Shown here one piece after another: positions 37,888-47,330 of a stretch of DNA of 64,000 nt. Each line of letters starts with the position of its first letter. Position 1 is the first letter of the stretch. The position numbers were made by a program, and so were the translations under genes. The DNA is taken from assembly GCF_027570195.1 (NCBI RefSeq), contig NZ_JAKMUZ010000003.1, positions 79,011 to 143,010 on the forward strand, read 5' to 3'. Origin of the DNA: Corynebacterium yonathiae (GTDB lineage Bacteria > Actinomycetota > Actinomycetes > Mycobacteriales > Mycobacteriaceae). The notes under the pieces are model-generated. The model did no database searches. It worked only from the letters and a program-made list of their open reading frames with translations, and had not been told where the DNA came from.

Positions 37888-39706
37888 GACCGTACAGCCG
37901 CTTGTCGATGTCCTCTTTCCCTACATCGGCTACCTCATTCCGCTGCCGATTATCATCCCCGCGGTGGCCGCAGCCCTCGCATTGATCTTTTGCCGCACTC
38001 CCAATGCGCAGCGCCAGATCGTGTTTTTCTCGCTGCTCATTACCGCAGTGGTCAATGCCCTTCTCATCCTCATCGCGGATTTTGAGGGCATCCAAACCCT
38101 GCAAATAGGTGGCTGGGATGCCCCAGTCGGCATCACACTGGTGGCAGACCGCCTCTCCGCGGTGATGCTTTTTACCTCCTCCGTGGTGCTGTTTTCTGTC
38201 ATTTGGTACGCCATTTCCCAGGGCGTACGCGATGGCACCAAGGACGAGCCAGTGGCCGTATTCTTGCCCACCTACATGCTGCTGACCATGGGCGTTAATA
38301 TCTCCTTTTTGGCCGGCGACCTCTTCAACCTTTACGTGGGCTTCGAGGTCTTCCTCGTAGCGTCTTATGTGCTGTTGACCTTGGGCGCCTCGGCTGGCCG
38401 TGTGCGGGCCGGCGTGGGCTACGTGATGGTGTCTATGGCCTCATCCATGATCTTCTTGCTCGCTTTGGGATTTGTGTATTCCTCCGTGGGCACGATGAAC
38501 ATGGCCCAGATTGGCCAGCGCATGCAGGACATCCCGGAGGGAACTCGTACCGCCATCTTCGCCACATTGCTAGTCGCATTTGGCATTAAGGCGGCCGTGG
38601 TCCCACTGGACGCCTGGCTGCCGGATTCGTACCCCACGGCGCCGTCGCTAGTCACGGCCGTCTTCGCCGGCCTATTGACCAAGGTGGGCGTTTACGCCAT
38701 CATTCGCGCCCGCACCTCCGTTTTTACCGCGGGCGGGCTTGATACCGTGCTCATGTGGGTCGCTCTAGCCACCATGCTGGTGGGTATTTTAGGCGCGATC
38801 GCGCAGTCCGATGTTAAGCGCCTATTGTCCTTTACCCTGGTCAGCCACATCGGCTACATGATTTTCGGCGTCTCCCTCGGCACCGCACAGGGCCTATCCG
38901 GCGCCATCTTCTACGCCGTGCACCACATTCTGGTCCAAACTGCGCTGTTCCTGGTGGTTGGACTGGTCGAGCGTCAGGCCGGTACCTCATCGCTGCGCCG
39001 CTTGGGTTCGCTAATGTATTCCGCTCCGCTGATCGGAATTTTGTACTTCATCCCTGCTATTAACCTGGGCGGCATCCCGCCGTTCTCCGGTTTCTTGGGA
39101 AAGATCATCCTTCTGCAAGCGGGTGCGAATAAAGGCTCCTGGATGGCGTGGGTACTCATCGCCGGTGCCGTAGTCACCTCGCTGCTTACGCTCTACGTCA
39201 TGATGTTGGTATGGGCCAAGGGCTTTCAACGCGACCGTGCTGATGCCCCTGAAGGCAACGTGGCGCTCGCCCGCCCGGCCCCGCTTTCTGATATCACCGA
39301 TGAGGTGGAGTTTTCCTCCCGCCAGGATGTGGGCAGGGTGCCCTTTGGCATGATCGCCTCTACTACCCTGCTGGTAGCCGCGTCGACCTCCATTACCTTC
39401 CTGGCCGGCCCAATATCTGGTGTAACCTCGCGCGCTGCCGAATCCGCACAGGATACGTCCATCTATCAGTACGCGGTACTGGGCGACCGCGCGGATGTTC
39501 CCACTCGCCACCTCAACCAGAAGGAGCGCTACACCGGCGGCGCGGATTCCTATAAGAATCGCCGCAGCCTTTCCCCGGACGCGGAGTCCTCGGCCTCGCC
39601 GGGCCTGGATTCCCGCACCGATCCGGAAGCCGGTGGCCGTGATTCGCATTCCACCACCGTAAAATCTCCGGACGCCGCCAAGAGGAAGGATATTAGCGAT
39701 GACTAA
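37880..39706 (+). CDS. mnhD: Na+/H+ antiporter subunit D (MnhD/MrpD)
   Basis: A 608-aa NuoM/N-like membrane subunit. Typical elements are the VGFEVFLVASYVLLTLGAS helix with its key Glu, GIKAAVVPLDAWLPDSYPTAPS with conserved Lys, and DVKRLLSFTLVSHIGYMIFG. About 14 helices are followed by a 130-residue polar C-terminal tail rich in Asp, Ser and Arg. It overlaps mnhC and mnhE by 8 nt each, typical of a tightly coupled complex. Confidence 0.95.
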   Translation: MSETVQPLVDVLFPYIGYLIPLPIIIPAVAAALALIFCRTPNAQRQIVFFSLLITAVVNALLILIADFEGIQTLQIGGWDAPVGITLVADRLSAVMLFTSSVVLFSVIWYAISQGVRDGTKDEPVAVFLPTYMLLTMGVNISFLAGDLFNLYVGFEVFLVASYVLLTLGASAGRVRAGVGYVMVSMASSMIFLLALGFVYSSVGTMNMAQIGQRMQDIPEGTRTAIFATLLVAFGIKAAVVPLDAWLPDSYPTAPSLVTAVFAGLLTKVGVYAIIRARTSVFTAGGLDTVLMWVALATMLVGILGAIAQSDVKRLLSFTLVSHIGYMIFGVSLGTAQGLSGAIFYAVHHILVQTALFLVVGLVERQAGTSSLRRLGSLMYSAPLIGILYFIPAINLGGIPPFSGFLGKIILLQAGANKGSWMAWVLIAGAVVTSLLTLYVMMLVWAKGFQRDRADAPEGNVALARPAPLSDITDEVEFSSRQDVGRVPFGMIASTTLLVAASTSITFLAGPISGVTSRAAESAQDTSIYQYAVLGDRADVPTRHLNQKERYTGGADSYKNRRSLSPDAESSASPGLDSRTDPEAGGRDSHSTTVKSPDAAKRKDISDD

Positions 39707-40226
39707 CACGCGCTTTTCCGGCCTGCGCCACCGCTTCCGTCCGTGGTTCATCGTCTGGCTCATCATCATGTGGTGCATGCTGATGGGCGAGGTTACCGTG
39801 GGAAACTTGGTGGCGGGACTCATCATCGGCGTCGTTATTGTCTTTGCCCTGCCGCTGCCGGCCATGCCGATTACCGGCATCGACGTTTCCTGGGGCAAGC
39901 TCATTGCTTTTATGCTCCGCTGGTTCTGGGAGTTGTTCTACGCCTCGCTCAAGGTGGGCTGGTTGGCCGTGCGCCCACAGCCAGTGCCCAAGACCGCCAT
40001 CTTAGAGCTGCCCATGCGCCTGGATAACGAGTTCGTGCTTTCACTAGCCGTGACGCTGTATAACCTGCAGCCGGGCGGCACGGTAACCGATATCGATATT
40101 GCTAACCGCATGATTACCGTCCATATCTTGGATGCCCGCGATGAGGCCCAAATACAGCGCGAAATCGGCGCCGTGGCCCACCTTGAGGCCTCCTTCATCG
40201 ACATCTTTGAAAGGAGCCACCCCTAA
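39699..40226 (+). CDS. mnhE: Na+/H+ antiporter subunit E (MnhE/MrpE)
   Basis: A 175-aa subunit with two N-terminal membrane segments (about 13-30 and 31-50) and a cytoplasmic domain bearing LPMRLDNEFVLSLAVTLYNLQPGGTVTDID (in parts), the MrpE family signature. It overlaps mnhD and directly abuts mnhF, whose ATG follows its stop. Confidence 0.93.
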   Translation: MTNTRFSGLRHRFRPWFIVWLIIMWCMLMGEVTVGNLVAGLIIGVVIVFALPLPAMPITGIDVSWGKLIAFMLRWFWELFYASLKVGWLAVRPQPVPKTAILELPMRLDNEFVLSLAVTLYNLQPGGTVTDIDIANRMITVHILDARDEAQIQREIGAVAHLEASFIDIFERSHP

Positions 40227-40502
40227 ATGGATCCGCAGATCTATAACGCGATTTTGCTGGTGGCCGCCGCGCTGCTGGTGGTCTCCTTCCTCATCACCCT
40301 CTGGCGCATTGTCACCGGCCCCAACTCGCTGGATCGCTTGATAGGCATGGACGGCTTTACCGCCATGTTCCAATGCGCTCTGGCTACCTACATGTGCTGG
40401 TCCCTCAATACCACCGTGGTCTCGGCCATGCTGGTCATCGCCCTCTTAGGCTTTATCTCCACCGTGTCCGTCACTAGGTTTAGGAAGAGGGATAACCAAT
40501 GA
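40227..40502 (+). CDS. mnhF: Na+/H+ antiporter subunit F (MnhF/MrpF)
   Basis: A 91-aa three-helix membrane subunit. LWRIVTGPNSLDRLIGMDGFTAMFQC is the family core, with the conserved RxxxGPxxxDR-type segment between helices 1 and 2. It overlaps mnhG by 4 nt (ATGA). Confidence 0.93.
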   Translation: MDPQIYNAILLVAAALLVVSFLITLWRIVTGPNSLDRLIGMDGFTAMFQCALATYMCWSLNTTVVSAMLVIALLGFISTVSVTRFRKRDNQ

Positions 40503-40879
40503 GTTGGTCCTTTATCGCAGATGTACTCTCGCTCATCCTCATCATTGGCGGCAGCGTCCTGACCTTGGCCGCGGCCATCGGTATCGCCCGATTCAAAGAC
40601 ACCATGTCGCGCGTGCACGCGGTGAGCAAGCCACAGACCACCGGCCTAATCCTCACCATCCTTGGCGCGATCATCCGCATCACGGGCGCGGAATCCTTCA
40701 GCGTGGCCGAGCGCGGGGATTTAGGTATGCTCATTTTGCTGGTACTGTTTGCCATGTTCACTAGCCCGGTAACCGCGCAGCGCACCTCACGTATTGCACG
40801 CCGTGAGGGCCTGTACGGCACCGAGGAAACCATGTCCCGCAACGACCGACCCGCCGCGAAGTCGCTGCGCCGCAAGTAG
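40499..40879 (+). CDS. mnhG: Na+/H+ antiporter subunit G (MnhG/MrpG)
   Basis: A 126-aa three-helix subunit with ADVLSLILIIGGSVLTLAAAIGIARFKDTMSRVHAVSKPQTTGLIL (in parts), the typical GxxRFxDxxxRxHAxxKxxTxG motif. A basic C-terminal tail follows. Last antiporter gene; a GTG-start glycosyltransferase-like gene lies 15 nt downstream and may be co-transcribed. Confidence 0.93.
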   Translation: MSWSFIADVLSLILIIGGSVLTLAAAIGIARFKDTMSRVHAVSKPQTTGLILTILGAIIRITGAESFSVAERGDLGMLILLVLFAMFTSPVTAQRTSRIARREGLYGTEETMSRNDRPAAKSLRRK

Positions 40880-40894
40880 GAGACGCTTTTCACC

Positions 40895-42373
40895 GTGAAA
40901 AAGCTTTATGGGCTTCCCACTATGGTGACTTTGCTCGCCGCTCTCGTCGGCGCCATCGTCTACCGCTTCAGCATCTATGACGGCAATAGCGCCTTTGTGT
41001 GGCGCGTTCCTTTGGATCTGAAGATTTATTGGCTCGCCGGCGGTGAGGTGGCCCAAGGCGCAGACCTCTACGATAACGCCTATATTGGCGACCTTCCTTT
41101 TACCTATCCGCCCTTTTCCGGCACCCTTTTCAAATGGCTCTCGCCGCTTGCCGACGACCCCCTGATCCTCCTCTGGCAGGGTGGCACTGCTCTCGCTTTG
41201 TTTACGGTTATCATGCTGGTCCTGCGCGAGCGCGGGCTCAAGCTCTCCCCTGCTATCTGGCTGCTAGGCATCCTGCTACTGTGCTGCACCCCGGCGAATG
41301 AGCCGGTGCACGGCACCTTATTCTTTGGCCAGATCAACATCTTTTTGATGCTGCTGGTGGCCCTAGACATTCTGCCGCGCAAGCGCGCCTTGCCGGGCAT
41401 CGGTATCGGTTTGGCCGCGGGCATGAAGCTCACCCCGGCTTATATGGGGTTGGTCTTGTTATTTCAGAAGCGTTGGTGGCAAGCAATCATCGCCATCCTC
41501 ACCTTCGCGGTAACCGTGGCCATTGGTTTTGTAACCATCCCAGACGCCGCAAATTTCTGGACCGATGCCATTTTCAACTCCTCTCGCGTGGGCGAGCACA
41601 CCAATCCTGGTGCGCAGTCCATTCGCTCCGTGATGGTTCGCGCGTGGGGAATCGACGGCGGCTTGCTCTGGCTCGTCGCCGTAGTCGTGGTCTTCATTCT
41701 GACCTGCCTGGCGCTACGCACCGCAATGAAGCACCGCAATAATTCCGCTGCACTCGCGCTTGCCGGCATTAGTTCTTGCTTGGTCTCGCCCTTTTCCTGG
41801 TACCACCACTGGGTGTGGACGGTGCCGCTGGCCGTCGTCGTGTTGGTCTCTGTCAACCAGGCGCTGGGCAAGCGCATGACCGGTTTCCTCGGTGCGCAGT
41901 TTTCAGGGCTAATTTCTGTACTCGCAATGTGCGCCGTAACGATGCCGTTTATTTCTGCAGCCGTGTGGCTTTCTGCGGCCAGCCGCTCGCTCAATCACTG
42001 GGATTTGCAGCCGTGGGGCATGCTGGCTTTTACCGGCGCCGGTGTCCTGTATATCGCCTTCTACGCAGTGTGGGGCTTTATCCCTGGCACCCAACCGGCC
42101 GAGGAAACGACCGCCCCTGGTAACCCCCAGCAGCTCGCGCAACCTTCTGTCGCGCAACCCGCTGCCGCCGCGACCGCGGCCCGACGAGCGCGCTCCTTGA
42201 GCACCGAGTCTACGACCCGGGGCGGTCATTCACAGGCAACGCACACTATCAGCGATGAGACAGCAGAAATGCCCGCGGTGGGCCCCGAAACGCGTGCTTT
42301 TCCTGCGTCCCAGGACATCACCGACATCCCCGATACCCCGGCCTACGGGCGTCACTCTCGCCCCGAGGACTAA
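40895..42373 (+). CDS. GT87/DUF2029 family polyprenol-dependent mannosyltransferase-like membrane protein
   Basis: A 492-aa protein, GTG start (MKKLYGLPTMVTLLAALVGA), with about ten membrane helices in the first 400 residues and a 90-residue Ala/Thr/Pro/Ser-rich tail. DLKIYWLAGGEVAQGADLYD, FTYPPFSGTLFKWLSPLAD and GQINIFLMLLVALD are typical of the GT-C fold alpha-1,2-mannosyltransferases of actinobacteria, with the likely catalytic Asp in the first loop (D46-L-K). Such enzymes decorate lipomannan/lipoarabinomannan using polyprenyl-phosphomannose. The exact linkage is not resolvable. Confidence 0.85.
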   Translation: MKKLYGLPTMVTLLAALVGAIVYRFSIYDGNSAFVWRVPLDLKIYWLAGGEVAQGADLYDNAYIGDLPFTYPPFSGTLFKWLSPLADDPLILLWQGGTALALFTVIMLVLRERGLKLSPAIWLLGILLLCCTPANEPVHGTLFFGQINIFLMLLVALDILPRKRALPGIGIGLAAGMKLTPAYMGLVLLFQKRWWQAIIAILTFAVTVAIGFVTIPDAANFWTDAIFNSSRVGEHTNPGAQSIRSVMVRAWGIDGGLLWLVAVVVVFILTCLALRTAMKHRNNSAALALAGISSCLVSPFSWYHHWVWTVPLAVVVLVSVNQALGKRMTGFLGAQFSGLISVLAMCAVTMPFISAAVWLSAASRSLNHWDLQPWGMLAFTGAGVLYIAFYAVWGFIPGTQPAEETTAPGNPQQLAQPSVAQPAAAATAARRARSLSTESTTRGGHSQATHTISDETAEMPAVGPETRAFPASQDITDIPDTPAYGRHSRPED

Positions 42374-42400
42374 CCCCGGGCCAGCAGCTTGTCCGCCGAT

Positions 42401-43537
42401 TTAAAGCGGGCGGAAAGTACGCAACTCGCTGCAGGTCTGCTCGACCACCTCGCGCCAGCTGCCGGTTTCTCTAAACAGCCGGCGCTGCCGCTCATAGCCG
42501 GCGCCGCCCTCAATAATCTCGTAGATGAGGCGCAGTTCATTGACGCATCCCAGCTCGCGGGCGATGGGAGTAAGTTCCTCAACCATCTCCGCCAGCTCAT
42601 CCTTCACCCAGGCCTCATCGGTCTCGCGGGAGGTAATTACCAGCGCATCCATGCCGTAGCGGGCGCCGCGCCATTTATTTTCTGCCACATGCCAGGGCTG
42701 GAGGATGGGGAGGGGCTCCGCGGCGTCGATAAGCCGGTCGAAGTAGACCACCAAGCAGTGGGTCAGCGCCACGATGGCGGAAAGCTCGCGCAGATTCGAT
42801 GTCGCATCGGATACTCGGACCTCCACCGTGCCCCACTTGGACGCCGGCCGAATATCGAAGTGCATGGAGCCGGTGTGATTAATAACGCCGGAGATTGCCT
42901 GATCGCGCATATAGGACTGCCACTCGGCCCAATCGCGGAATTGATACGGCATGCCTGCAGTGGGCAGCTGCTGATACAGCATGGTGCGATTAGAGGCATA
43001 GCCGGTATCTAAGCCCTCCCACCCCGGCGAGCACGCGGAAATGGCCAGCAGGTGGGGGTACTTGGTCATCAGCGCATTAATGATAGGCCACACGCGATCT
43101 TCATGGCTGATACCGACGTGCACGTGCGTGCCCCAGAGCAGCATCTGCTTGCCCCAGTACTGGGTGCGCGCGATGATTTCTTGGTAGCTGGGTTTATCTG
43201 ATAGCGGGTTCTCACGGAAATCCGTAAACGGATGACCGCCGGACGCCCAGATATCCACGCCCAGCTTATCGGCAGCTTCTTCCACCACCTGCAGAGAATT
43301 GCTCAGGTCAGCGATAGCTTCCGGCACGGTGTGGCAGATTCCAGTGACCAGCTCCACCGTGTTTTGGAGGAATTCCTTTTCTAGGTGGATCTCAGGGTGG
43401 GCTGCAGTGGCGAGGTCAATCAATTCCGCACCGCGCGGAACGAGGTCTCGCGTTGCGCGGTCCACGAGCGCCACCTCCCATTCCACGCCAAGCGTTGGTT
43501 CGGGAGAGCGGGCGAATTGTTCTGCCGGGATCTTCAC
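42401..43537 (-). CDS. Carboxylate-amine ligase, YbdK/glutamate-cysteine ligase type 2 family
   Basis: A 378-aa enzyme, GTG start at 43537. It has [20 protein letters not shown] (metal-binding Glu), [10 protein letters not shown] and STMHFDIRP-like [26 protein letters not shown] segments, the YbdK/GCS2 signature. Members have weak glutamate-cysteine ligase activity; corynebacteria rely on mycothiol rather than glutathione, so the physiological acceptor is uncertain. The position matches mycobacterial Rv0433. Confidence 0.9.
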   Translation of the reverse strand: MKIPAEQFARSPEPTLGVEWEVALVDRATRDLVPRGAELIDLATAAHPEIHLEKEFLQNTVELVTGICHTVPEAIADLSNSLQVVEEAADKLGVDIWASGGHPFTDFRENPLSDKPSYQEIIARTQYWGKQMLLWGTHVHVGISHEDRVWPIINALMTKYPHLLAISACSPGWEGLDTGYASNRTMLYQQLPTAGMPYQFRDWAEWQSYMRDQAISGVINHTGSMHFDIRPASKWGTVEVRVSDATSNLRELSAIVALTHCLVVYFDRLIDAAEPLPILQPWHVAENKWRGARYGMDALVITSRETDEAWVKDELAEMVEELTPIARELGCVNELRLIYEIIEGGAGYERQRRLFRETGSWREVVEQTCSELRTFRPL

Positions 43538-43632
43538 CCATTCAGCTTAACGGGTGACAGGTATTAACACGTGAATTTTATTTACCCTATCTACTTCGGC
43601 GAAGGTAGAGGCATTCACTGGTTTAGATCAAC

Positions 43633-43697
43633 AAAGTCCAAGGACATCCGGCGGGAGAATAATGGTGCTCCTCTTCGGCCGGACGGCCTTGGACTTT
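43633..43697 (-). terminator. Long segmented hairpin between the LytR_C gene and the ligase gene
   Basis: The outer arms AAAGTCCAAGG (43633-43643) and CCTTGGACTTT (43687-43697) are perfect. Inside them TCCGGC (43647-43652) pairs with GCCGGA (43678-43683), and GGGAG pairs with CTCC(T). On the minus strand it follows the LytR_C gene by about 20 nt, so it could terminate it, but only a weak T-stretch (TTTGTTGAT) follows. It may also be a structured RNA or small hairpin element. Confidence 0.6.
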
Positions 43698-43717
43698 AAG
43701 TCAGGTGCGCAGCAGGC

Positions 43718-44524
43718 TTAGGCCTGCGGCACTGCTAGAGCAACGACGACGGCGCCATCATCGGTTGCTTCCTTAGGCAGGTCGCGGTTCATTGGGGCGA
43801 CATCGGCCTGGTAGCGGGCGGCTACCTCCTTTGCCAGTGCCTCAGCGGAGGTATCGCCTTCTGGGAAGAAGACGGTGGTCTTCGGAACTGTGAGGACATC
43901 GCCAGGCAGGTTGCCAACATAGCCCACCTTGAAGCCGCCGCTCTTGAGGGAATCGGCTTCCTTCTTGGCCTTGTCTACCTCACCGGAGTTATTAAGGACG
44001 CTGACCTTAATATCGTTGCGGTCGCGTGCGGCGGAGTGAGCGTTCTCCTCGCCTGCGTCGGCATTCCCCTCGGCTGCGGCTTTCTCCTCGGCAGCGCCGG
44101 AAGCAGCCGGGTCGCGTGGGGCATCGCCCTCACCCGAGGCCGGTGCCGGTGCAGGCGCGCTTGCGTCCTCGGAAGCACCCGGGGCGCCAGGGGCACGGGA
44201 ACCCGCAGCGTCGGGACCAGCGGAACCTTCGGGAGCGGCACCGATGGTGGAACCGGTGGAGTTTTCCTGCTTGCTCTCCGACGCCACGGTGGAATCATCG
44301 TCGCCCGAAGTCATGGAGTACAAAGCCCAGAGCCCAAGCATGACGGCCACGGCGATGAGAACCATTGCCAAACCGCGCAGCGGGAGGCCGCCTTTCTTTG
44401 CGTGGGCGCCGCCACCAGCGGGGCGCTGCTTGCCAGCACGGGAAGCGGAGGTGCCGGCAGCAGAGCCGGCGCGGGTTTCGTCGGATACCTTGTCGGTCGA
44501 ATTTTCCGGATTCACATTAGTCAC
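43718..44524 (-). CDS. LytR C-terminal domain (LytR_C) membrane protein
   Basis: A 268-aa protein with an N-terminal cytoplasmic stretch, one membrane anchor (about residues 48-70), a long Ser/Ala/Glu/Pro-rich extracellular linker and a C-terminal LytR_C domain (DIKVSVLNNSGEVDKAKKEADSLKSGGFKVG in parts; about 175-268). There is no LCP catalytic domain. It corresponds in position to mycobacterial Rv0431. A role in cell-wall polymer attachment or protein interaction is inferred from the domain. Confidence 0.85.
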   Translation of the reverse strand: MTNVNPENSTDKVSDETRAGSAAGTSASRAGKQRPAGGGAHAKKGGLPLRGLAMVLIAVAVMLGLWALYSMTSGDDDSTVASESKQENSTGSTIGAAPEGSAGPDAAGSRAPGAPGASEDASAPAPAPASGEGDAPRDPAASGAAEEKAAAEGNADAGEENAHSAARDRNDIKVSVLNNSGEVDKAKKEADSLKSGGFKVGYVGNLPGDVLTVPKTTVFFPEGDTSAEALAKEVAARYQADVAPMNRDLPKEATDDGAVVVALAVPQA

Positions 44525-44547
44525 ATACGCAACACTAGTACTCAGGA

Positions 44548-44805
44548 TTAACTGGATGGGGGATTTCCCCGCGCGGCGCGCCGTGTGTTTTCTCGCTCCT
44601 CGCGCAGGCGGCGCAGCCGAGCGACAAGGAGGGGATGGGATTGGGCGGCCACGGGGGCGTCGAGAAGCAGGTTAAGGCGCTGGTGGTAGCGCACTGGGGA
44701 GATATCCAGTTGCGCACGGATGGCCTCTTCCTTGCGGCCAATGCTGCGCGGCGCGGTTTCCTCGAAGTCCAAAATGGCGGCGTCTAGGTCAGACAAGGGG
44801 TTCAT
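44548..44805 (-). CDS. DUF3263 domain protein
   Basis: An 85-aa protein starting at 44805 (MNPLSDLDAAILDFEETAPR); longer readings run into def and are rejected. The sequence RKEEAIRAQLDISPVRYHQRLNLLLDAPVAAQSHPLLVARLRRLREER is the DUF3263 core, a helix-turn-helix-like fold resembling sigma factor region 4. It is divergent from def with only 16 nt between the start codons, so one promoter must lie inside the other's coding region. It matches mycobacterial Rv0430. Confidence 0.85.
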   Translation of the reverse strand: MNPLSDLDAAILDFEETAPRSIGRKEEAIRAQLDISPVRYHQRLNLLLDAPVAAQSHPLLVARLRRLREERENTRRAARGNPPSS

Positions 44806-44821
44806 GCCTAAACTGTAAGGC

Positions 44822-45445
44822 ATGACTATTCGCCCCATCGTTATCCACGGCGAGCCCGTGTTACACGAACCCACCCAACCAGTGGAAGAATCTGAGATTT
44901 CCACCCCGGAAATGCAGCAGCTCATCGCGGACATGTATGAAACCATGGACGCCGCCAATGGCGTGGGCTTGGCCGCAAACCAGGTAGGAATTGGCAAACG
45001 CCTCTTTGTCTACCACTGCCCCGATACGGACGGACCTAATGGCACCGAGCTGCCGTCCGAGAAAGCCGGCATGCGCAAGGGCTGCGTTATTAACCCGGTC
45101 TTGGAAACCTCCGAAATTCCGGAAACCATGCCTGCCGACGACGGCTCCGATGACGAGGGCTGTCTCTCCGTGCCGGGTGAAGGGTTTCCCACCGGCCGCG
45201 CAGACTGGGCGCGCGTGACCGGCAAGGACGAAAACGGCAACGATGTCTCCATCGAAGGCTATGGCTTCTTCGCCCGCTGCCTGCAGCATGAGACCGGCCA
45301 CCTTGATGGCTTCTTGTACACCGATACTCTCATCGGCCGCTATAAGCGCCAAGCTAAAAAGGCCATCAAGCGCAATGGATGGACCGAACCGGGATACTCC
45401 TGGATACCGGGCGAGGATGCCGATCCCTTCGGACACGACGACTAA
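44822..45445 (+). CDS. def: Peptide deformylase
   Basis: A 207-aa metalloenzyme that removes the N-formyl group from nascent proteins. All three motifs are present: [10 protein letters not shown] (motif 1, about residues 46-55), EGCLSVPGE (motif 2, metal Cys) and QHETGHLDG (motif 3, HExxH). An insert of about 20 residues ([20 protein letters not shown]) follows motif 1, as in actinobacterial forms. It overlaps the next GNAT gene in TAATG. Confidence 0.97.
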   Translation: MTIRPIVIHGEPVLHEPTQPVEESEISTPEMQQLIADMYETMDAANGVGLAANQVGIGKRLFVYHCPDTDGPNGTELPSEKAGMRKGCVINPVLETSEIPETMPADDGSDDEGCLSVPGEGFPTGRADWARVTGKDENGNDVSIEGYGFFARCLQHETGHLDGFLYTDTLIGRYKRQAKKAIKRNGWTEPGYSWIPGEDADPFGHDD

Positions 45446-46431
45446 TGCCACGCATCTTCCGCTCCGATGCCGCCCAGGTGGGCGAGCGCGTGGTAGCCCG
45501 GCGCGACTTCGGCGGCGTACACAGCGATGTGATAGGGCACGTGCTTAGCCTCAATCCGCTGGTCATCCGCCCGCAAGAGGTAGGCGGTTACCCCTCCGAC
45601 TTAGATGCGGTAGAAATCCCGCCGGAGCAGCTGAAGATCATCAAGCGGCTCTCCCCGCGCATGGTCCGCAATTCCGATATCCGCGCCGTGGAGGTTGCCG
45701 CAGCCGCGGCTTTCCCTGGCGGGGAGCACGCGTGGACCAGCGATGGTTCTTGGCTCATGCGCGCCGGCGAGGGCGATACCAGCCACTCTAACTCGGCCGT
45801 ACCCGTGGGTCCTTCGGCTGGCTTTACCCCGGTGCCGCTGGAGGAGATTAAGGCTTTTTACGCTAGACACGGCCTGCCGGTGCGCCTTTTGGTCCCAGAG
45901 CGCATTGGCAAACCGGCCGAGCGCCTGCTTGCCGACGCCGCTTGGGAGACCGAGCCAGAAACGCTCGCTATGGTTCTGCGTGATCTACCGACATTTGCCG
46001 GCGCCGCCGCCTCCCCTACCTTTCACATCGAAGACCATCCCGATAAAGAGTGGCTGGCGATGTACGAATCGCGTAAGGAGACCCTTCCGCCTAAGGCACT
46101 GAAGCACCTGAGCACCTCAATCGAGGGCACACTTGGCTTTGGCCGCCTGACATTAGAAGGCGAAACCATCGCCATTGCCCGCGGCGCTATTAGCGAATCC
46201 GGCGATGGCACGAAGTGGCTGGGACTGTCTTCCGTCGAGGTAGCAGAAGACTTCCGCCGCCGCGGACTCGGCACCCTGCTGCTTCAATCCCTGCTGCAGT
46301 GGGGTCACGACAACGGCGCCGAGCACGCCTACCTCGCCGTGCAAGCCTCCAATACCGCCGGCGTGCGGCTATCTGAAAAGCTCGGCTTCATTGAACAACA
46401 CCGCCGCATCTACGCTCGCCTGCGTGACTAG
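45445..46431 (+). CDS. GNAT N-acetyltransferase with N-terminal SH3-like domain (Rv0428c-like)
   Basis: A 328-aa protein whose ATG overlaps the def stop. Residues 1-60 (GERVVARRDFGGVHSDVIGHVLSLNPLVIRP in parts) form a small beta-rich domain, then a degenerate GNAT half and a C-terminal GNAT domain with VEVAEDFRRRGLGTLLLQSLL (acetyl-CoA motif RRxGxG) and NTAGVRLSEKLGFIEQHR. The two-part layout and the position after def match the mycobacterial Rv0428c protein. Substrate unknown. Confidence 0.85.
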   Translation: MPRIFRSDAAQVGERVVARRDFGGVHSDVIGHVLSLNPLVIRPQEVGGYPSDLDAVEIPPEQLKIIKRLSPRMVRNSDIRAVEVAAAAAFPGGEHAWTSDGSWLMRAGEGDTSHSNSAVPVGPSAGFTPVPLEEIKAFYARHGLPVRLLVPERIGKPAERLLADAAWETEPETLAMVLRDLPTFAGAAASPTFHIEDHPDKEWLAMYESRKETLPPKALKHLSTSIEGTLGFGRLTLEGETIAIARGAISESGDGTKWLGLSSVEVAEDFRRRGLGTLLLQSLLQWGHDNGAEHAYLAVQASNTAGVRLSEKLGFIEQHRRIYARLRD

Positions 46432-46477
46432 CTTTCCGCGCCTGTTCCTTTCGGGCTAGGTGGTGAGCCTTATGGGA

Positions 46478-46506
46478 CTGCCCGCTGACCTCGCTGCAGC
46501 GGGCAG
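46478..46506. repeat. Inverted repeat between the GNAT gene and xthA
   Basis: CTGCCCGCTG (46478-46487) and CAGCGGGCAG (46497-46506) form a perfect 10-bp dyad with a nine-base spacer, ending 14 nt before the xthA start. There is no T-run, so it could be an operator or an RNA hairpin in the xthA leader. A possible -10 (TACTGTATG region) overlaps its right side. Confidence 0.55.
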
Positions 46507-46520
46507 GTACTGTATGTGGC

Positions 46521-47330
46521 ATGCGCATCGCCACGTGGAATATTAACTCCGTTCGTACCCGCACACAGCGGGCGCTGGACCTTATCTCCAAGCACGACAT
46601 CGACGTCTTATGTCTGCAGGAAACTAAGGTAAATGACGATAAATTTCCACGCGAGACCTTTGAGGAAGCGGGCCTGCATGTCACCTGCCACGGGCTCAAC
46701 CAGTGGAATGGTGTAGCCATCGTGTCTACAGATGCGCCCGAGGAGGTCTTGGTAGGCTTCCCAGACCAACCCGGCTTTGCCAAAGATCCAGATAAGCCAC
46801 AGGACCGTGAGGCCCGAGCGCTAGGGGTCCGCATCCGTGGCGTAGAAATTTGGTCCCTCTACGTGCCCAACGGCCGCGAGATTACTGACCGCCACTACGA
46901 CTACAAGCTGGACTTTCTCTACCACTTGGCACGCTATGCGGAAAATAATGCACAGTCTAAGCTGCTTTTGACCGGTGATTTCAATATTGCTCCGCGCGAT
47001 GAAGATGTGTGGGATATTGAGGCATTCCGGGGCAAGACGCATGTCACCGAACCAGAGCGCGCCGCATTCCAAATGCTGGAAGAAGCCGGGCTCGAGGAGG
47101 TCACCCGTCGGTTCACGGAAGACCAACGCTATACCTACTTTGATTACAAGAGCATGCGTTTCCAGAAAAACGAAGGCATGCGCATTGACTTCCAATTGGC
47201 TTCTGCCCCGCTTGCCCAACACGTGACCGGCGCGCAGGTAGACATGGTTGAGCGCGCAGGCGATAAGACCTCTGATCATTGCCCGCTTCTCGCAGATTTT
47301 GATCTGCCCGATTTCGATTCCGTGCGATAG
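46521..47330 (+). CDS. xthA: Exodeoxyribonuclease III
   Basis: A 269-aa AP endonuclease/3'-exonuclease. RIATWNINSVRTR begins the fold; the LCLQETKV metal Glu, GREITDRHYDYKLDFL, LLTGDFNIAPRDEDVWD (catalytic Asp/Asn) and MRIDFQLAS plus SDHCPLLADF (His) are intact. It acts on abasic sites in base-excision repair. It abuts cls with no gap. Confidence 0.95.
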   Translation: MRIATWNINSVRTRTQRALDLISKHDIDVLCLQETKVNDDKFPRETFEEAGLHVTCHGLNQWNGVAIVSTDAPEEVLVGFPDQPGFAKDPDKPQDREARALGVRIRGVEIWSLYVPNGREITDRHYDYKLDFLYHLARYAENNAQSKLLLTGDFNIAPRDEDVWDIEAFRGKTHVTEPERAAFQMLEEAGLEEVTRRFTEDQRYTYFDYKSMRFQKNEGMRIDFQLASAPLAQHVTGAQVDMVERAGDKTSDHCPLLADFDLPDFDSVR

